A stretch of DNA of 47,511 nucleotides from an uncultured Treponema sp. (lineage in GTDB: Bacteria > Spirochaetota > Spirochaetia > Treponematales > Treponemataceae): NCBI GenBank assembly GCA_900316905.1, contig ONET01000018.1, positions 1 through 47,511 on the forward strand, read 5' to 3'. The position numbers and the translations under genes were made by a program. The notes below the pieces were generated by a model, which did no database searches, had not been told where the DNA came from, and worked only from the letters and a program-made list of their open reading frames with translations. Positions 24,339 to 31,893 of the stretch are shown here, in pieces (position 1 is the first letter of the stretch; each line of letters opens with the position of its first letter).

Positions 24339-25370
24339 CTAGGCCTGCAGCGCGGTGACGGCGACGGTGGCCACGATGTCGTCGACGTTGCAGCCGCGGC
24401 TAAGGTCGTTAAGCGGCTTTGCGAAGCCTTGGCATACAGGGCCGATGGCCATCCAGCCGCCCATGCGTTGGCAAATCTTGTAGCCGATGTTTCCCGCGTT
24501 GATGTTGGGGAAAACAAAGACATTGGCATGTCCTGCGACCGCGCTTCCGGGAGCCTTAAGCTGGCCCACTTCGGGAGCGACCGCGGCGTCAAACTGGAAC
24601 TCGCCGTCGATGGCCAAGTCGGGAGCGGCTTTCTTTGCAAGCTCCGTGGCTTCCTGCACTTTTGGAACTGACTTAAAATACTTGTCGTCGTTTCCGCTTC
24701 CCTTTGTGGAGAACGAAAGCATGGCCACGCGGGGCTCGATGCCGGCGATTTTTTTGGCGGTGTCGGCGGTGGCGACGGCGATGTCGGCCAACTGCTGCGC
24801 GTCGGGCTCGATGTTAATCGCGCAGTCGGCAAAGAGAGAGACGCCTTCCTTGATGTATGGATTTCCGCCTTGGGGAGCCACCATGATAAAGCTTGAAGAA
24901 ACAGTAGAGATTCCGGGCGCGGTCTTTATGACCTGCAAGCCGGGGCGCAAAGTGTTGGCCGTTGAATGGCAGGCGCCCGACACAAAGCCGTCCGCGTCGC
25001 CGGCCTTAAGGATAAGCGCTCCGAACATCGTGCGGTCTTTTTGAATGTAGGCTTTTGCGGCCGCCACGTCGGCGTACTCAGGCTGGTTGGTCTTTTTGTT
25101 GATTTTTCCTTCGCGCGCCTTGAACAAAATTTCGGCGTAGCGGTCGGCGTCGGCGCTTGTGGCCGGGTCAACGATTTTAACGCCCGAAAGGTCAACGCCG
25201 GGAGCGACCTTTTTGGCCTCGTCCTCAGTTCCCAAAAGGATGATTTTTGCGATTCCTTCCTTTACGATTTTAGCGGCGGCCTCAACCACGCGCTTGTCTT
25301 CGCCTTCGCAAAGAACGATTGTCTTGTTGGCCGCCTTGGCCTTGTTGAGCAATTCATCTACGAATGCCAT
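24339..25370 (-). CDS. pta: Phosphate acetyltransferase
   Basis: A 343-residue short-form Pta making acetyl phosphate from acetyl-CoA (or the reverse), the step before acetate kinase in acetate production with ATP gain. Family segments are VLCEGEDKRVVEAA, DGFVSGACHSTANTLRP, the SFSTKGSGN core, and the C-terminal NINAGNIGYKICQRMGG. Length is normal and the N-terminal DRTGG regulatory domain is absent. It starts behind AGGAGG. It may be cotranscribed with the glycosyltransferase-like gene upstream, but a structured repeat sits in the 186-nt gap. ackA is not in the window. Confidence 0.96.
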   Translation of the reverse strand: MAFVDELLNKAKAANKTIVLCEGEDKRVVEAAAKIVKEGIAKIILLGTEDEAKKVAPGVDLSGVKIVDPATSADADRYAEILFKAREGKINKKTNQPEYADVAAAKAYIQKDRTMFGALILKAGDADGFVSGACHSTANTLRPGLQVIKTAPGISTVSSSFIMVAPQGGNPYIKEGVSLFADCAINIEPDAQQLADIAVATADTAKKIAGIEPRVAMLSFSTKGSGNDDKYFKSVPKVQEATELAKKAAPDLAIDGEFQFDAAVAPEVGQLKAPGSAVAGHANVFVFPNINAGNIGYKICQRMGGWMAIGPVCQGFAKPLNDLSRGCNVDDIVATVAVTALQA

Positions 25371-25393
25371 TTTTAGAACCTCCTATAGCGCCG

Positions 25394-25549
25394 CTGTCCG
25401 CGCGCGCTGGTTAGCAAGCGCGGATGTTGCGGCTTATTGCCCGCGCTCGCAAGAGCGCAAGTAAATAATTTCCTAACGCAAAACGGCGGGCTTGCCCGAC
25501 CGTATGCGGCGACTTTCGATTGAGGTCTTGCGACCACTTTTATCGCCGC
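25394..25549. repeat. Covarying stem-loop repeat, copy with 68-nt insertion
   Basis: Left unit 25394-25437 (44 nt) and right unit 25506-25549 (44 nt) match 35341-35384 and 35385-35428 at 36/44 and 32/44 positions. Stem TCCGCGC/GCGCGGA and stem GCGGCGA/TCGCCGC are intact; GGTC-TTGC-GACC forms an inner hairpin. Between the units is a 68-nt insert (25438-25505) with its own hairpin GCGCTC-GCAA-GAGCGC. Confidence 0.7.
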
Positions 25550-25556
25550 TATAAAT

Positions 25557-27038
25557 TTATTTTTGTCGCAACGCGGCCTGAACTACGTTGTAGCCGCCGT
25601 TGTAGATTCCTATTTTGTCGTTGTTCAAAATGTTCTGGACTTGCATTTTTAAAAGGTCGTCTTCTTCGATGATCATCGTCAAAATCCGATGAAGCATGTT
25701 ATGCTCTTCCGCCTCTTTGGTGCCGTCGCCGATTTCGCTTCCGCGAATGGCGCCCCAAGCCTCGTGGCGGCCGACGCGCTGTATGAAAAGTTTTGGGATT
25801 GGGTAGAACGAAAGCTCCGAGGGCTTTGTGACCATAAAGTCGCAGACGCGCATCAAAAGGTTTGTGCAATAAACGGCGGCGTAAAAATCCTTGTGAAGGA
25901 AAATGTGGACGCCGGTGACATGGGAAGTTTCCGCGTCTTTCGCGAAGGCCTTGGTCTTTTTCCAGTCAGTGTGAAGGGTGTAAGGAATCATGCTTTGCTC
26001 AAGCAATTCCTTGAGGACTTGCCAGCGGCCTTCGTGGTCGCCCATGTTTATCAGGAGGGCGCAATTTTTTTGGCGGATGTATTCCTTGCAATAACGCGCG
26101 ATGTCGCCAAATTTATGGGCTTGCGCTCCGGCTCCGCCCATAGTCAAAAGGAAGCGGCGGGGCTCCCCCCTTTTGGCGCGGTCAAGGCGGGCCTTGCAGT
26201 CGGCCTTTATGGAGCTTAGAAGCTCGTAGTCAACATAATGGCCGGTTTGGATTATGTCGCTGGCCGGAAGGCATTTTTTAATGTCATAGCCACGTTCCAT
26301 CTTTAAAAGGGCGCGGTAGCCCATGTAGGCCGACGGAGACTGGACGGTGTGAAGGCTTCCTTGGACGAGCCAAAAAGCCAAAGGCAGGTTGTCGGGAACC
26401 ATGGAAACGACGTTGGTCATTCCGCAATGCAGGGCCGACCAACCGACCCAAGGGTGGGCGGCGACAAGCGGAATGTTCTTGGGCAAATTCTTAAAGGCGC
26501 CCATAAAAAGGCGGGAAATCTCGCGGTTTTGAATCGCCGAATCCAACGTGGCGTTGGCGCGGCTTGTGACGTCTTCCCAAATATGGTTGTTGAACCACTT
26601 GGACTTTTGCGAAAGGCGCGAAAAAGTGTTGTAAAGGCCTTCCAAAAATTTTATCGATCTTGCGATTGGCGTGTTTGTGAAGGAAAGGAAGTCCAAGATG
26701 TAGGCGCGCACGTTCATGCTGGCCGCGACGCTGGCCAAGGCTATGGCGATTCTCCAGTGGCCAAAGCCCATGCGGATAGTTCCGATTACAAGAGCGTTGT
26801 TTGGATCGATTTCGTGAACCTTGAGCTGCTTCCCGTCGTCGTCCTTTTGGGCGTCCAAATCTTCGCGGCGAACAAGAGTCAAAACCTTGAAGTCCTTGTA
26901 AACCTCGCCTTTGGCAACGGCAACCAAATCAAGCGGCTCCTTTTGCTCGCCAAAAAATTTCTTGCACAACTTGTAGGCGAGTCCGGCCTTCCATGCGGCG
27001 AAGCGCGAAACTCTGTTACCAAAAATCTCGTTAGACAT
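25557..27038 (-). CDS. GT-B glycosyltransferase-like protein of unknown function
   Basis: A 493-residue protein. The segment IGTIRMGFGHWRIAIALASVA resembles the Gly-x-Gly-His N-terminal loop of MurG and monogalactosyldiacylglycerol synthases. A second-domain start RRFLLTMGGAGAQAHKFGDI resembles the Gly-rich nucleotide-sugar loop, and MVTKPSELSFYPIPK resembles the GT1 donor-binding motif. No signal peptide or membrane segment is clear. I infer a sugar transferase, perhaps acting on lipid, but the family is not firmly recognised. It is divergent from the GH3-like gene, with overlapping promoters and a likely leaderless start at 27038. Confidence 0.6.
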   Translation of the reverse strand: MSNEIFGNRVSRFAAWKAGLAYKLCKKFFGEQKEPLDLVAVAKGEVYKDFKVLTLVRREDLDAQKDDDGKQLKVHEIDPNNALVIGTIRMGFGHWRIAIALASVAASMNVRAYILDFLSFTNTPIARSIKFLEGLYNTFSRLSQKSKWFNNHIWEDVTSRANATLDSAIQNREISRLFMGAFKNLPKNIPLVAAHPWVGWSALHCGMTNVVSMVPDNLPLAFWLVQGSLHTVQSPSAYMGYRALLKMERGYDIKKCLPASDIIQTGHYVDYELLSSIKADCKARLDRAKRGEPRRFLLTMGGAGAQAHKFGDIARYCKEYIRQKNCALLINMGDHEGRWQVLKELLEQSMIPYTLHTDWKKTKAFAKDAETSHVTGVHIFLHKDFYAAVYCTNLLMRVCDFMVTKPSELSFYPIPKLFIQRVGRHEAWGAIRGSEIGDGTKEAEEHNMLHRILTMIIEEDDLLKMQVQNILNNDKIGIYNGGYNVVQAALRQK

Positions 27039-27044
27039 CTTTTC

Positions 27045-27096
27045 TATATTAGCGCATTATTCATAAATTGACAAGTTTATTTATTGAGAATATAAT
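27045..27096. promoter_or_regulatory. Overlapping divergent leaderless promoters
   Basis: Plus strand: TTGACA (27068-27073), 17-bp spacer, TATAAT (27091-27096), then 6 nt to the GH3-like ATG. Minus strand: TTGTCA (27069-27074), 17-bp spacer, TAATAT (27046-27051), then 7 nt to the glycosyltransferase-like ATG. The two -35 boxes overlap by five bases. Start points expected 6-7 nt after each -10 fall on the start codons. Confidence 0.8.
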
Positions 27097-27102
27097 GGAG
27101 AA

Positions 27103-28800
27103 ATGAAGAAAGAAAAAAACGCAAATCTAATTACATTCGCCCTTAGCTGGGTTGGAAGAAAAAACAAAAAAATTCTTGACAAGGCGGCCAAAAACTGCGC
27201 CAAAGCGGAAGAAGCCACCTTGCGCTCCATCTTGGAATACGCGAAGGGCTCCGAATGGGGAAAAGCCCACAATTTTGACGAAATCCTTAGCGCCAAAAGC
27301 GCCGACGAACTGTTCAGCCTGTATCAAAAGAACGTTCCGCCGCAAGACTACGAAGACCTGCGCCCCTTCATCGAGCGCCACAAAAACGGAGAGGAGAACA
27401 TCCTGTTCCCAGGAAAGCCGATGATGTACGCGACTACAAGCGGAACCACCAAAGAGCCAAAATGGATTCCAATCACCAACGAATACTACCAAAACATTTT
27501 CAGCAAGATGTCAAAACTTTGGCTTTACACGTTCATCATGCACAGGCCAAAGACCTTTTGGGGAAAATGCGTTTCAATCGTAGGAAAGTCAATCGAAGGC
27601 TACGCTCCCGACGGAACGGTATGCGGCTCCGTTTCGGGCGTGACCCAGCGCGACTGCCCGGAATTCATCAAGGGCCTTTACTCCGCTCCCGCCGACGTTT
27701 TCGCGATAAAGGACTACACCGCCCGCTACTACGCCTTGATGCGAAGCGGAATCGAGCAAAACGTAACGCTTTTGGTAACCGCCAACCCATCGACAATTAT
27801 CGAATTGCAAAAGAACGTCGACCAATACTTAGACGACTACATTGACGACATCGAGCATGGAACGCTTAGCTCAAAGATGAACATTGAGCCGGAAAACCGC
27901 GCCGCCTTGGAAGCCAGATACAAGCCCAACCCAAAGCGCGCCGCCGAGCTTCGCGAGCTTAAGGCAAAATACGGCCGCATTCTTCCCAAGCATTATTGGC
28001 CCAACTTGCAGACCATAACCACTTGGCACTGCGGAAACACAAGCGTTTACCGCGACAAGTACAAGGACTTTTTCCCCGAGCAAACCCTTGACCAGGAATT
28101 CGGCTACTTTGCAAGCGAATGTCGCGCCGGCCTTGTCATGAACGGCGGCGACGACACGGTTTTGTTCCCGCACAACCATTACTTTGAATTTGTCGAGGCG
28201 GAATCTGTCGAAAGCGAAAGCCCCAAATTCCTGCAGCTGCATGAATTGCAAAAGGGCAAGCGCTACATTCCCTACATAACGACATACGGCGGACTTTACC
28301 GCTACAACATGAACGACTTGGTGGAATGTTCCGGCGCCTACGGAACAATTCCGACAATCCGCTTCATTCAAAAAATCAACGGAATAGTTTCCATGACCGG
28401 CGAAAAGCTGAGCGAGCGCCAGTTCATAGACGCGGTTGGCGAAACGGAAAAGGACACCGGCGAAAAGCTGAACTTCTTTGTAGGCTTCGCTGACATTCAA
28501 GAAAGCGCGTATCACTTTTACTTTGAGTTCCAAAACAAAAGCCTTGGACAGGACTTTTGCGACCAGTTTGCCGCGGCCATAGACAAAAAGCTTAAGGCTG
28601 AAAACGTCGAGTACGCCGCCAAGCGCGACTCATTCCGCGTAAAGGAGCCGGCTGGACATTTGCTGGTTGAAAACTCATTTGAAAAATACAAGGCTTTGAT
28701 GATAAAGAACGGAGCGCGCGACGGCCAGTTCAAGATGAACCTCTTGATGCAGGACGACAAGCGCCACGATCACTTCAAGGAATTGGTCCGCCAACAATGA
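27103..28800 (+). CDS. GH3-family adenylate-forming enzyme (acyl-amido synthetase-like)
   Basis: A 565-residue protein of the GH3 (auxin-responsive) superfamily. The ATP motif TSGTTKEPKWIP lies at about 111-122, a mid motif is ASECRAGLVMN, and the third is YRYNMNDLVECSG. Plant GH3 enzymes activate an acid as the adenylate and join it to an amino group. Bacterial members are widespread but mostly uncharacterised, so the substrates are unknown. It overlaps the HAD gene by 4 nt and is divergent from a glycosyltransferase-like gene. The start at 27103 is six bases behind a perfect TATAAT, so the mRNA is probably leaderless. Confidence 0.88.
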   Translation: MKKEKNANLITFALSWVGRKNKKILDKAAKNCAKAEEATLRSILEYAKGSEWGKAHNFDEILSAKSADELFSLYQKNVPPQDYEDLRPFIERHKNGEENILFPGKPMMYATTSGTTKEPKWIPITNEYYQNIFSKMSKLWLYTFIMHRPKTFWGKCVSIVGKSIEGYAPDGTVCGSVSGVTQRDCPEFIKGLYSAPADVFAIKDYTARYYALMRSGIEQNVTLLVTANPSTIIELQKNVDQYLDDYIDDIEHGTLSSKMNIEPENRAALEARYKPNPKRAAELRELKAKYGRILPKHYWPNLQTITTWHCGNTSVYRDKYKDFFPEQTLDQEFGYFASECRAGLVMNGGDDTVLFPHNHYFEFVEAESVESESPKFLQLHELQKGKRYIPYITTYGGLYRYNMNDLVECSGAYGTIPTIRFIQKINGIVSMTGEKLSERQFIDAVGETEKDTGEKLNFFVGFADIQESAYHFYFEFQNKSLGQDFCDQFAAAIDKKLKAENVEYAAKRDSFRVKEPAGHLLVENSFEKYKALMIKNGARDGQFKMNLLMQDDKRHDHFKELVRQQ

Positions 28801-29486
28801 GCGCGGATTTCAAGGCCGTCATTTTTGACTTTGACGGAACGCTTTACGACAACAGTGGAATTGCAAAAAGCCTGATACTCATGCGCCTGCACCGCTTCTT
28901 TTTCATGCGGGCGGAACGCAAGGTAAGGACAAGCCTAAAGGGCCGCGACTTTGAAACGCCCGAAAACTTTAAGCGCGAATACTACAAGCGGGCGGCGGCT
29001 CTTGTTCCATGCAGCCAAAAGCGCTTTGCCTTTTGGTATGAAAGCCGTTACTTGCGCCACATGCAAAAAGCGCTTGGGCAAAAAAAATTTCGCGCGCGCC
29101 CAAAGACCCGCGAGCTTTTCCAAGCGCTTCATGACAGGGGAATAAAAATCGCGCTTTACTCAGACTACGCGATGATTCCCGAACGCGCCGCCGCCTGCGG
29201 AATACAAAGCGACACGCTTTCCTTGTGCCAAGGAATTTATTCCTCCGACGACTTTGGCTGCCTAAAGCCCGCGCCAAGGGCTTTCTTGCAAATAGCGGCC
29301 AATTTGGGCGCCAGGCCAAAGGACTGCTTGGTTGTCGGCGACCGCGACGACACGGACGGCATGGGCGCCCGCTTGTGCGGAATGAAATTCATTCAAATCA
29401 AGACAAAAAAGCCGCGCGACGTTTTGGACGGCTCTCATCCTGTCATGGAATGGGAAGATTTTGTCGAGACAATTTTGGGAAAATAG
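28797..29486 (+). CDS. HAD-superfamily hydrolase
   Basis: A 229-residue cytosolic HAD phosphatase-like protein. Motif I is FDFDGTLYDN (nucleophile Asp11), motif II is the Ser of LYSDY, motif III is the Lys of CLKPAP, and motif IV is VVGDRDDTDG. A basic, helical cap lies between motifs I and II. It resembles phosphoglycolate phosphatase-type enzymes, but the substrate is unknown. It is translationally coupled (ATGA) to the GH3-like gene. Confidence 0.85.
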   Translation: MSADFKAVIFDFDGTLYDNSGIAKSLILMRLHRFFFMRAERKVRTSLKGRDFETPENFKREYYKRAAALVPCSQKRFAFWYESRYLRHMQKALGQKKFRARPKTRELFQALHDRGIKIALYSDYAMIPERAAACGIQSDTLSLCQGIYSSDDFGCLKPAPRAFLQIAANLGARPKDCLVVGDRDDTDGMGARLCGMKFIQIKTKKPRDVLDGSHPVMEWEDFVETILGK

Positions 29487-29523
29487 ATTGCCGGGACAAG
29501 CCGGGACAAGCACGGCAATGACA
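29486..29523. repeat. Dispersed repeat with tandem CCGGGACAAG units
   Basis: CCGGGACAAG occurs twice in tandem (29491-29510), flanked by ATTGCCG (29487-29493) and CGGCAAT (29513-29519). It resembles the unit at 22536-22562 and lies between the convergent HAD and plsC genes. Nothing else is seen in this gap. Confidence 0.55.
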
Positions 29524-29573
29524 AGGACTTACTGCAATCGCAGGCTTAGCGGCAAATGCAGGAAGCGCGGCGC

Positions 29574-30386
29574 TTATAGAGACGCCGGCCACTGGTTTTG
29601 GACGATTCCGGCCATTTCGACGACGCGCTTGTGACACTCTTCCAAAAGCCTGTTTGAATCTTGCTTTAAGGAAAGGCTCATGTCAGGCATAATCGGCTCT
29701 CCGACCACAAGCGTCACAAGCGGGTGCTTGACGCCAAAAAAACGGCGGACGGCGTCCGGCTTTCGGTATCGAATGGCCATCGGAATCACGGGAATGTCAT
29801 AACGGTGGGAAAACTCAAAGGCGCCGCGCTTAAAGGGCCGGATCGGCTGGTACCAGGTCCAACGACAGCTTTCCGGGAAAACGTGAATCCACTTTTTCTT
29901 TTTGTGAAGCTCGTCAAAGGCCTCGTAAAATTTTTTGGTTCCGCTAAAATTTTGGGCCACGGGAATTCCGCCAACCGCGCGAATCAAGGCGGCGTCGCCT
30001 CCCATCAAGTTTTCGGCGCGGGCGGGAAACCAAAGGCGCTTTTTAACGGCTTGGACGACGGCCAAGTAATCCCAGCGGTAAACATGGTTAGAAACAGTGA
30101 CGGCTCCGTTTTTAAAGAGCGCCTTGTTCTTGCGGAGATTTTTTAGGCCTTCAAATTTTATTCCGTAGCGAACATGCTGCAAAAAGAAAACGAGCGTCCA
30201 AATGCAAAAGAAAATAAAATTGCGCCAAAGGAAAAATTTAAATGACTTTTCGATGAATGGATAATGTTCGTCCACGACCACTTGCCGCAAATGCTTTGGA
30301 CGCAAAAACGGCTCGTCCGGCTTTTGGGGCCAGACGGAACCAGTGTCGGGAACGTACACGCCGTTCCTGTTTATTTGCTCTTGCAT
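29574..30386 (-). CDS. PlsC-type acyltransferase (1-acyl-glycerol-3-phosphate acyltransferase-like)
   Basis: A 270-residue membrane-associated protein. The catalytic H-x4-D motif is in SNHVYRWDYL, the acceptor-binding block is FPESCRWTWYQP (usually FPEG), and the later block VIPMAIRYRKP follows. One hydrophobic segment (FIFFCIWTLVFFLQHV) lies before the active site. It would transfer fatty acid to lysophosphatidic acid or a related lipid. Its ATG overlaps the fliE stop as TAATG, so it is translated in step with a flagellar gene. Confidence 0.88.
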   Translation of the reverse strand: MQEQINRNGVYVPDTGSVWPQKPDEPFLRPKHLRQVVVDEHYPFIEKSFKFFLWRNFIFFCIWTLVFFLQHVRYGIKFEGLKNLRKNKALFKNGAVTVSNHVYRWDYLAVVQAVKKRLWFPARAENLMGGDAALIRAVGGIPVAQNFSGTKKFYEAFDELHKKKKWIHVFPESCRWTWYQPIRPFKRGAFEFSHRYDIPVIPMAIRYRKPDAVRRFFGVKHPLVTLVVGEPIMPDMSLSLKQDSNRLLEECHKRVVEMAGIVQNQWPASL

Positions 30387-30733
30387 TAGCGTGTCGTCGT
30401 GATTTCGTTCCAGCCGCTTACAACGCGGTCGATTACGCTTTTTGCCAAATCCATCGACATGCGGGCCTTTGCCATCGCGGTTGTCACGTCGTGAATGTCA
30501 ACGCTGTCGGGGTCAGTGATTAGCTGACGGGTAAGATTGCTGGTGTCGTTTTGCTGCTTGTTCATCGCGGCAAAGGCTTCAGACAAATATTCGCCAAAAG
30601 ACTTTTCCTTTACGCGCTGGTTTTCTTCCGCGGAAGAAAGAATGTTCACATGAGGGGCGGCCTTAAGCGGATTTGTGTCCTTGATGTTTTCCAAGCCTTG
30701 CATTTGCAAGACAGGCATTTCGTTAATTTTCAT
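30386..30733 (-). CDS. fliE: Flagellar hook-basal body protein FliE
   Basis: A 115-residue FliE, which joins the MS ring to the proximal rod. The family C-terminus DIHDVTTAMAKARMSMDLAKSVIDR is split by the motif AKARMSMDLA; the protein has no signal peptide, as usual. AGGGG precedes the ATG. flgC lies 124 nt upstream, and the gap has hairpins at 30772-30790 and 30794-30831 plus a TATAAT at 30761-30766. In many spirochaetes fliF-fliG follow fliE; here plsC does. Confidence 0.93.
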   Translation of the reverse strand: MKINEMPVLQMQGLENIKDTNPLKAAPHVNILSSAEENQRVKEKSFGEYLSEAFAAMNKQQNDTSNLTRQLITDPDSVDIHDVTTAMAKARMSMDLAKSVIDRVVSGWNEITTTR

Positions 30734-30743
30734 TTTTTCCCCT

Positions 30744-30831
30744 AGTCCGCGGGAGCGGACATTATAATACGCGAGTTGCGCAGCAACTCGTCAGGCAAAA
30801 AGGCCGACAAGTTATTTGCGGACTTTTTGCC
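30744..30831 (-). other. Hairpins between flgC and fliE
   Basis: GTCCGC/GCGGAC (30745-30760) lies in the fliE leader; GAGTTGC-GCA-GCAACTC (30773-30789) and GGCAAAAAG/CTTTTTGCC (30794-30802, 30823-30831) lie upstream. TATAAT on the minus strand at 30761-30766 may be an internal -10 box. Confidence 0.5.
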
Positions 30832-30857
30832 ATCACCCTACCCTTATCTTAGCGCGA

Positions 30858-31316
30858 TTAGCGTCCTATTTCAAGAGCGGAATTGAACATGTCTTTTGAG
30901 CCTTCGATTACAGTCGTGTTGGCCTCGTAGGCGCGGCTGGCGGAAATTAGGTCAACCATTTCGTTGACGATGTTTACGTTGGGGTACTCGACATAGCCCG
31001 CGCGAGGTCCTGTCTTGATGGCGTCCGGATGGTCGGGGTCGTATACCAGCTTTCCTTCGCTTGTGTCGACGACGATCTCGCGGACCTTTACGCCCTTTCC
31101 AGGACCGTTGTCCAAGTTGGACGGAAGATACGGCGTGCGGAAGGTGGGATTTGAGTCGGCGACCGGCTGGAAAACGACGCGGCTTCGCTTGAAGGCGCCG
31201 CCGTCCTGGGTTCTTGTCGTGGACGCGTTGGCGATGTTGTTTGAAATGACGTCCGTTCTAAGGCGCTCGGCGCTAAGGCCAGTCGAAGCTATGTTAATCG
31301 CAGAAAATAATCCCAT
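30858..31316 (-). CDS. flgC: Flagellar basal-body rod protein FlgC
   Basis: A 152-residue proximal rod protein. The rod-family N-terminal motif SNNIANASTTRT and the C-terminal ISASRAYEANTTVIEGSKDM are both clear. AGGAGG lies ahead of the ATG. It is in the order flgB-flgC-fliE; the 118-nt space after flgB holds two large hairpins. Confidence 0.96.
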   Translation of the reverse strand: MGLFSAINIASTGLSAERLRTDVISNNIANASTTRTQDGGAFKRSRVVFQPVADSNPTFRTPYLPSNLDNGPGKGVKVREIVVDTSEGKLVYDPDHPDAIKTGPRAGYVEYPNVNIVNEMVDLISASRAYEANTTVIEGSKDMFNSALEIGR

Positions 31317-31345
31317 CTTTTATTCCTCCTAGCGGTTAGGTGTCA

Positions 31346-31422
31346 TTTCGGCGCGAAAATCTTTGTCGCGCCGAAAAAGGAACGAGTCAAGGCTTCAAGC
31401 GAAGCGGGCCTTGACCGTTCCT
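31346..31422 (-). other. Two large hairpins between flgB and flgC
   Basis: TTTCGGCGCGA (31346-31356) pairs with 31366-31376 over 11 bp. AGGAACG plus GTCAAGG (31378-31392) pairs with CCTTGAC plus CGTTCCT (31409-31422) with one bulged A. They could protect or cleave the mRNA and set FlgB:FlgC ratios. Confidence 0.65.
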
Positions 31423-31434
31423 ATCGCTGTTACG

Positions 31435-31857
31435 CTACCTGTTTGGCTGCATCGCCGTCTTGACTTGGCTGAACTCAAAGTTTTCCAGCTGGCTGAGCAA
31501 GCGGTACTGCATCTGGATTTTGATGATGTTCATCGCTTCTGTCTCTACGTCAACGCTGTTTCCGTTGGCGTTTTGGGTGGAACTCCAATCAACGACGCGG
31601 CGCGGCTTTACTTCCTGCCAGTCCATCACATTGTGGATTGAAAAGTGGCGGGGGTCGGTCCTTGTAAGATCAAAGGAATTGCGGGCGTTTTCCTCGGAAT
31701 CAAAAGCGCGCTTTAGCTCGCTTTCAAAATTCACGGAAGACCTCTTGAAATTCGGCACTTCGGCGTTGGCGATGTTGTTGGCCGTAACCTGATAGCGCAA
31801 GGCGTTTACATCCATGGCCCTGTGCAACAAATCAATTGATCGATTGAATGAGTTCAT
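31435..31857 (-). CDS. flgB: Flagellar basal-body rod protein FlgB
   Basis: A 140-residue proximal rod protein with the family motif TANNIANAEVPNFKR near the N-terminus and a C-terminal coiled segment (MNIIKIQMQYRLLSQ). It starts 36 nt after the EAL-protein gene, so the rod genes may be cotranscribed with a c-di-GMP gene. The ribosome site is weak. Confidence 0.95.
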   Translation of the reverse strand: MNSFNRSIDLLHRAMDVNALRYQVTANNIANAEVPNFKRSSVNFESELKRAFDSEENARNSFDLTRTDPRHFSIHNVMDWQEVKPRRVVDWSSTQNANGNSVDVETEAMNIIKIQMQYRLLSQLENFEFSQVKTAMQPNR

Positions 31858-31893
31858 ACTACTATTGTCGGAAATTTAGCGGCGAAGTTTAGG

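Noticed and set aside
25381..25556. CRISPR array or insertion sequence
   Set aside because: There are no regularly spaced identical repeats and no transposase; the region is a stem-loop repeat.
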